DNA from: Burkholderiaceae bacterium
GTDB taxonomy: Bacteria > Pseudomonadota > Gammaproteobacteria > Burkholderiales > Burkholderiaceae_C
DNA length: 64,000 nucleotides
Reading direction: 5' to 3'
Assembly: GCA_913776825.1 (NCBI GenBank)
Contig: CAJYPV010000026.1
Location: forward strand, 496,001 to 560,000
The first letter of the stretch is position 1, and each line of letters opens with the position of its first letter. Under the pieces are notes generated by a model. The model saw only the letters and a list, made by a program, of their open reading frames with translations, searched no databases and was not told the DNA's origin. This document shows positions 63,646 through 64,000 of this stretch, piece after piece. A program made the position numbers and the translations under genes.

Positions 63646-64000
63646 TCAGGCCTCGTCCGTCGCGCCCACCTGTGCCAGCACTGTCTGGCGCAGCCAGCGT
63701 TGCGCGGCATGCCCGTGATTGCGCTCATGCCACACCATGGCCATCTCGAAGCCCTGCACCTGAAACGGCGGCTCGACGAGCTGCAATCCGGCGGCGCGCC
63801 CCTTGACCAGCCGCTCCGGCACCAGCGCGACCAGATCGGAGCGCGCCACCAGGTCGGGCACGAACAGGAAGGACGAGGCCGACAGCACGACCTGACGCTG
63901 CGCCTTCAAGGCGGTCAGCGCGTGGTCGACCGGCGTGACGAAGCCGCCGCCTTGGGTGGAGACGACCACATGCTCCAGCCGCTCGAAGGCCTTGAGCGTG
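63646..64000 (-). CDS. LysR-family regulator, C-terminal part (partial)
   Basis: The visible 117 residues are the end of a LysR effector-binding domain; the frame stays open to the window edge, so the helix-turn-helix and most of the sensor lie outside. Recognisable are LSASSFLFVPDLVARSDLVALVPERLV, the usual beta-strand and helix before the last subdomain, and FEMAMVWHERNHGHAAQRWLRQTV, the near-universal C-terminal block of this family. Effector and targets cannot be inferred. It reads in the same direction as the MCP gene, with the pentanucleotide repeats between them. Confidence 0.9.
   Translation of the reverse strand, partial: TLKAFERLEHVVVSTQGGGFVTPVDHALTALKAQRQVVLSASSFLFVPDLVARSDLVALVPERLVKGRAAGLQLVEPPFQVQGFEMAMVWHERNHGHAAQRWLRQTVLAQVGATDEA

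Overview
The window is a GC-rich (by eye well above 60 percent) bacterial chromosome segment with dense genes, many 1-4 bp stop/start overlaps and no transposase, phage or plasmid genes. Gene content (diheme cytochrome c4-type protein, PEP-CTERM protein, DUF3391 HD-GYP protein, urtABCDE, TamAB, LysR regulators, MCPs) points to a betaproteobacterium of the order Burkholderiales, probably in the Roseateles/Mitsuaria/Rubrivivax neighbourhood. That placement is inference from gene content, not a phylogeny.

Layout. 1-6.5 kb: end of a chemotaxis receptor, a DUF429 protein, ketopantoate reductase, an orphan spore-coat-U-domain protein, arginase coupled to a LOG-family protein, and a MoeB/ThiF-type adenylyltransferase. 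6.5-16.7 kb: a C-terminal processing protease, tRNA-Arg(CCU) with an encoded CCA, and an envelope operon vWA protein-tamA-tamB. 16.8-25.4 kb: an EAL phosphodiesterase, a PEP-CTERM protein, an S9 peptidase, a GNAT acetyltransferase, a small membrane protein, a MoxR ATPase, a diheme cytochrome c and an HD-GYP phosphodiesterase. 25.4-29.6 kb: urease accessory ureD standing alone, a small unknown gene, a LysR regulator and an MFS transporter. 29.8-41.1 kb: a tightly coupled five-gene operon (DUF4132, MoxR-like AAA+, DUF5682, VWA, SWIM zinc finger) with the gene content of the uncharacterised E. coli yehI/L/M/P/Q genes. 41.2-47.5 kb: the urea ABC transporter urtABCDE. 47.8-49.5 kb: a secreted protein with three DUF3395-like repeats and an orphan ParD-like antitoxin. 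49.6-54.1 kb: a response regulator and a very large fused protein (NCS1-type permease, cysteine cluster, histidine kinase, receiver). 54.4-59.8 kb: ureA-ureJ-ureB-ureC-ureE-ureF-ureG. 60.2-64 kb: an unknown secreted protein, a second MCP and the end of a LysR regulator.

How the genes work together. Urea is the main theme. Arginase makes it, UrtABCDE imports it, and urease with UreDEFG and the UreJ permease breaks it down. The permease-histidine kinase fusion and its response regulator sit between importer and enzyme and diverge from ureA. The divergent control region holds a perfect 27-bp inverted repeat, a 21-bp tandemly duplicated palindromic site and sigma-54-like promoters. A second theme is paired MoxR-AAA+/vWA chaperone-like proteins, which occur twice: once inside the yeh-like operon and once split across 15.5-23.1 kb.

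Most promising for follow-up: the five-gene yeh-like operon, the permease-cysteine cluster-kinase fusion with its divergent control region, two large hairpin elements that share a 15-bp leader, and a (GGCT)10 tetranucleotide tract directly upstream of urtB.
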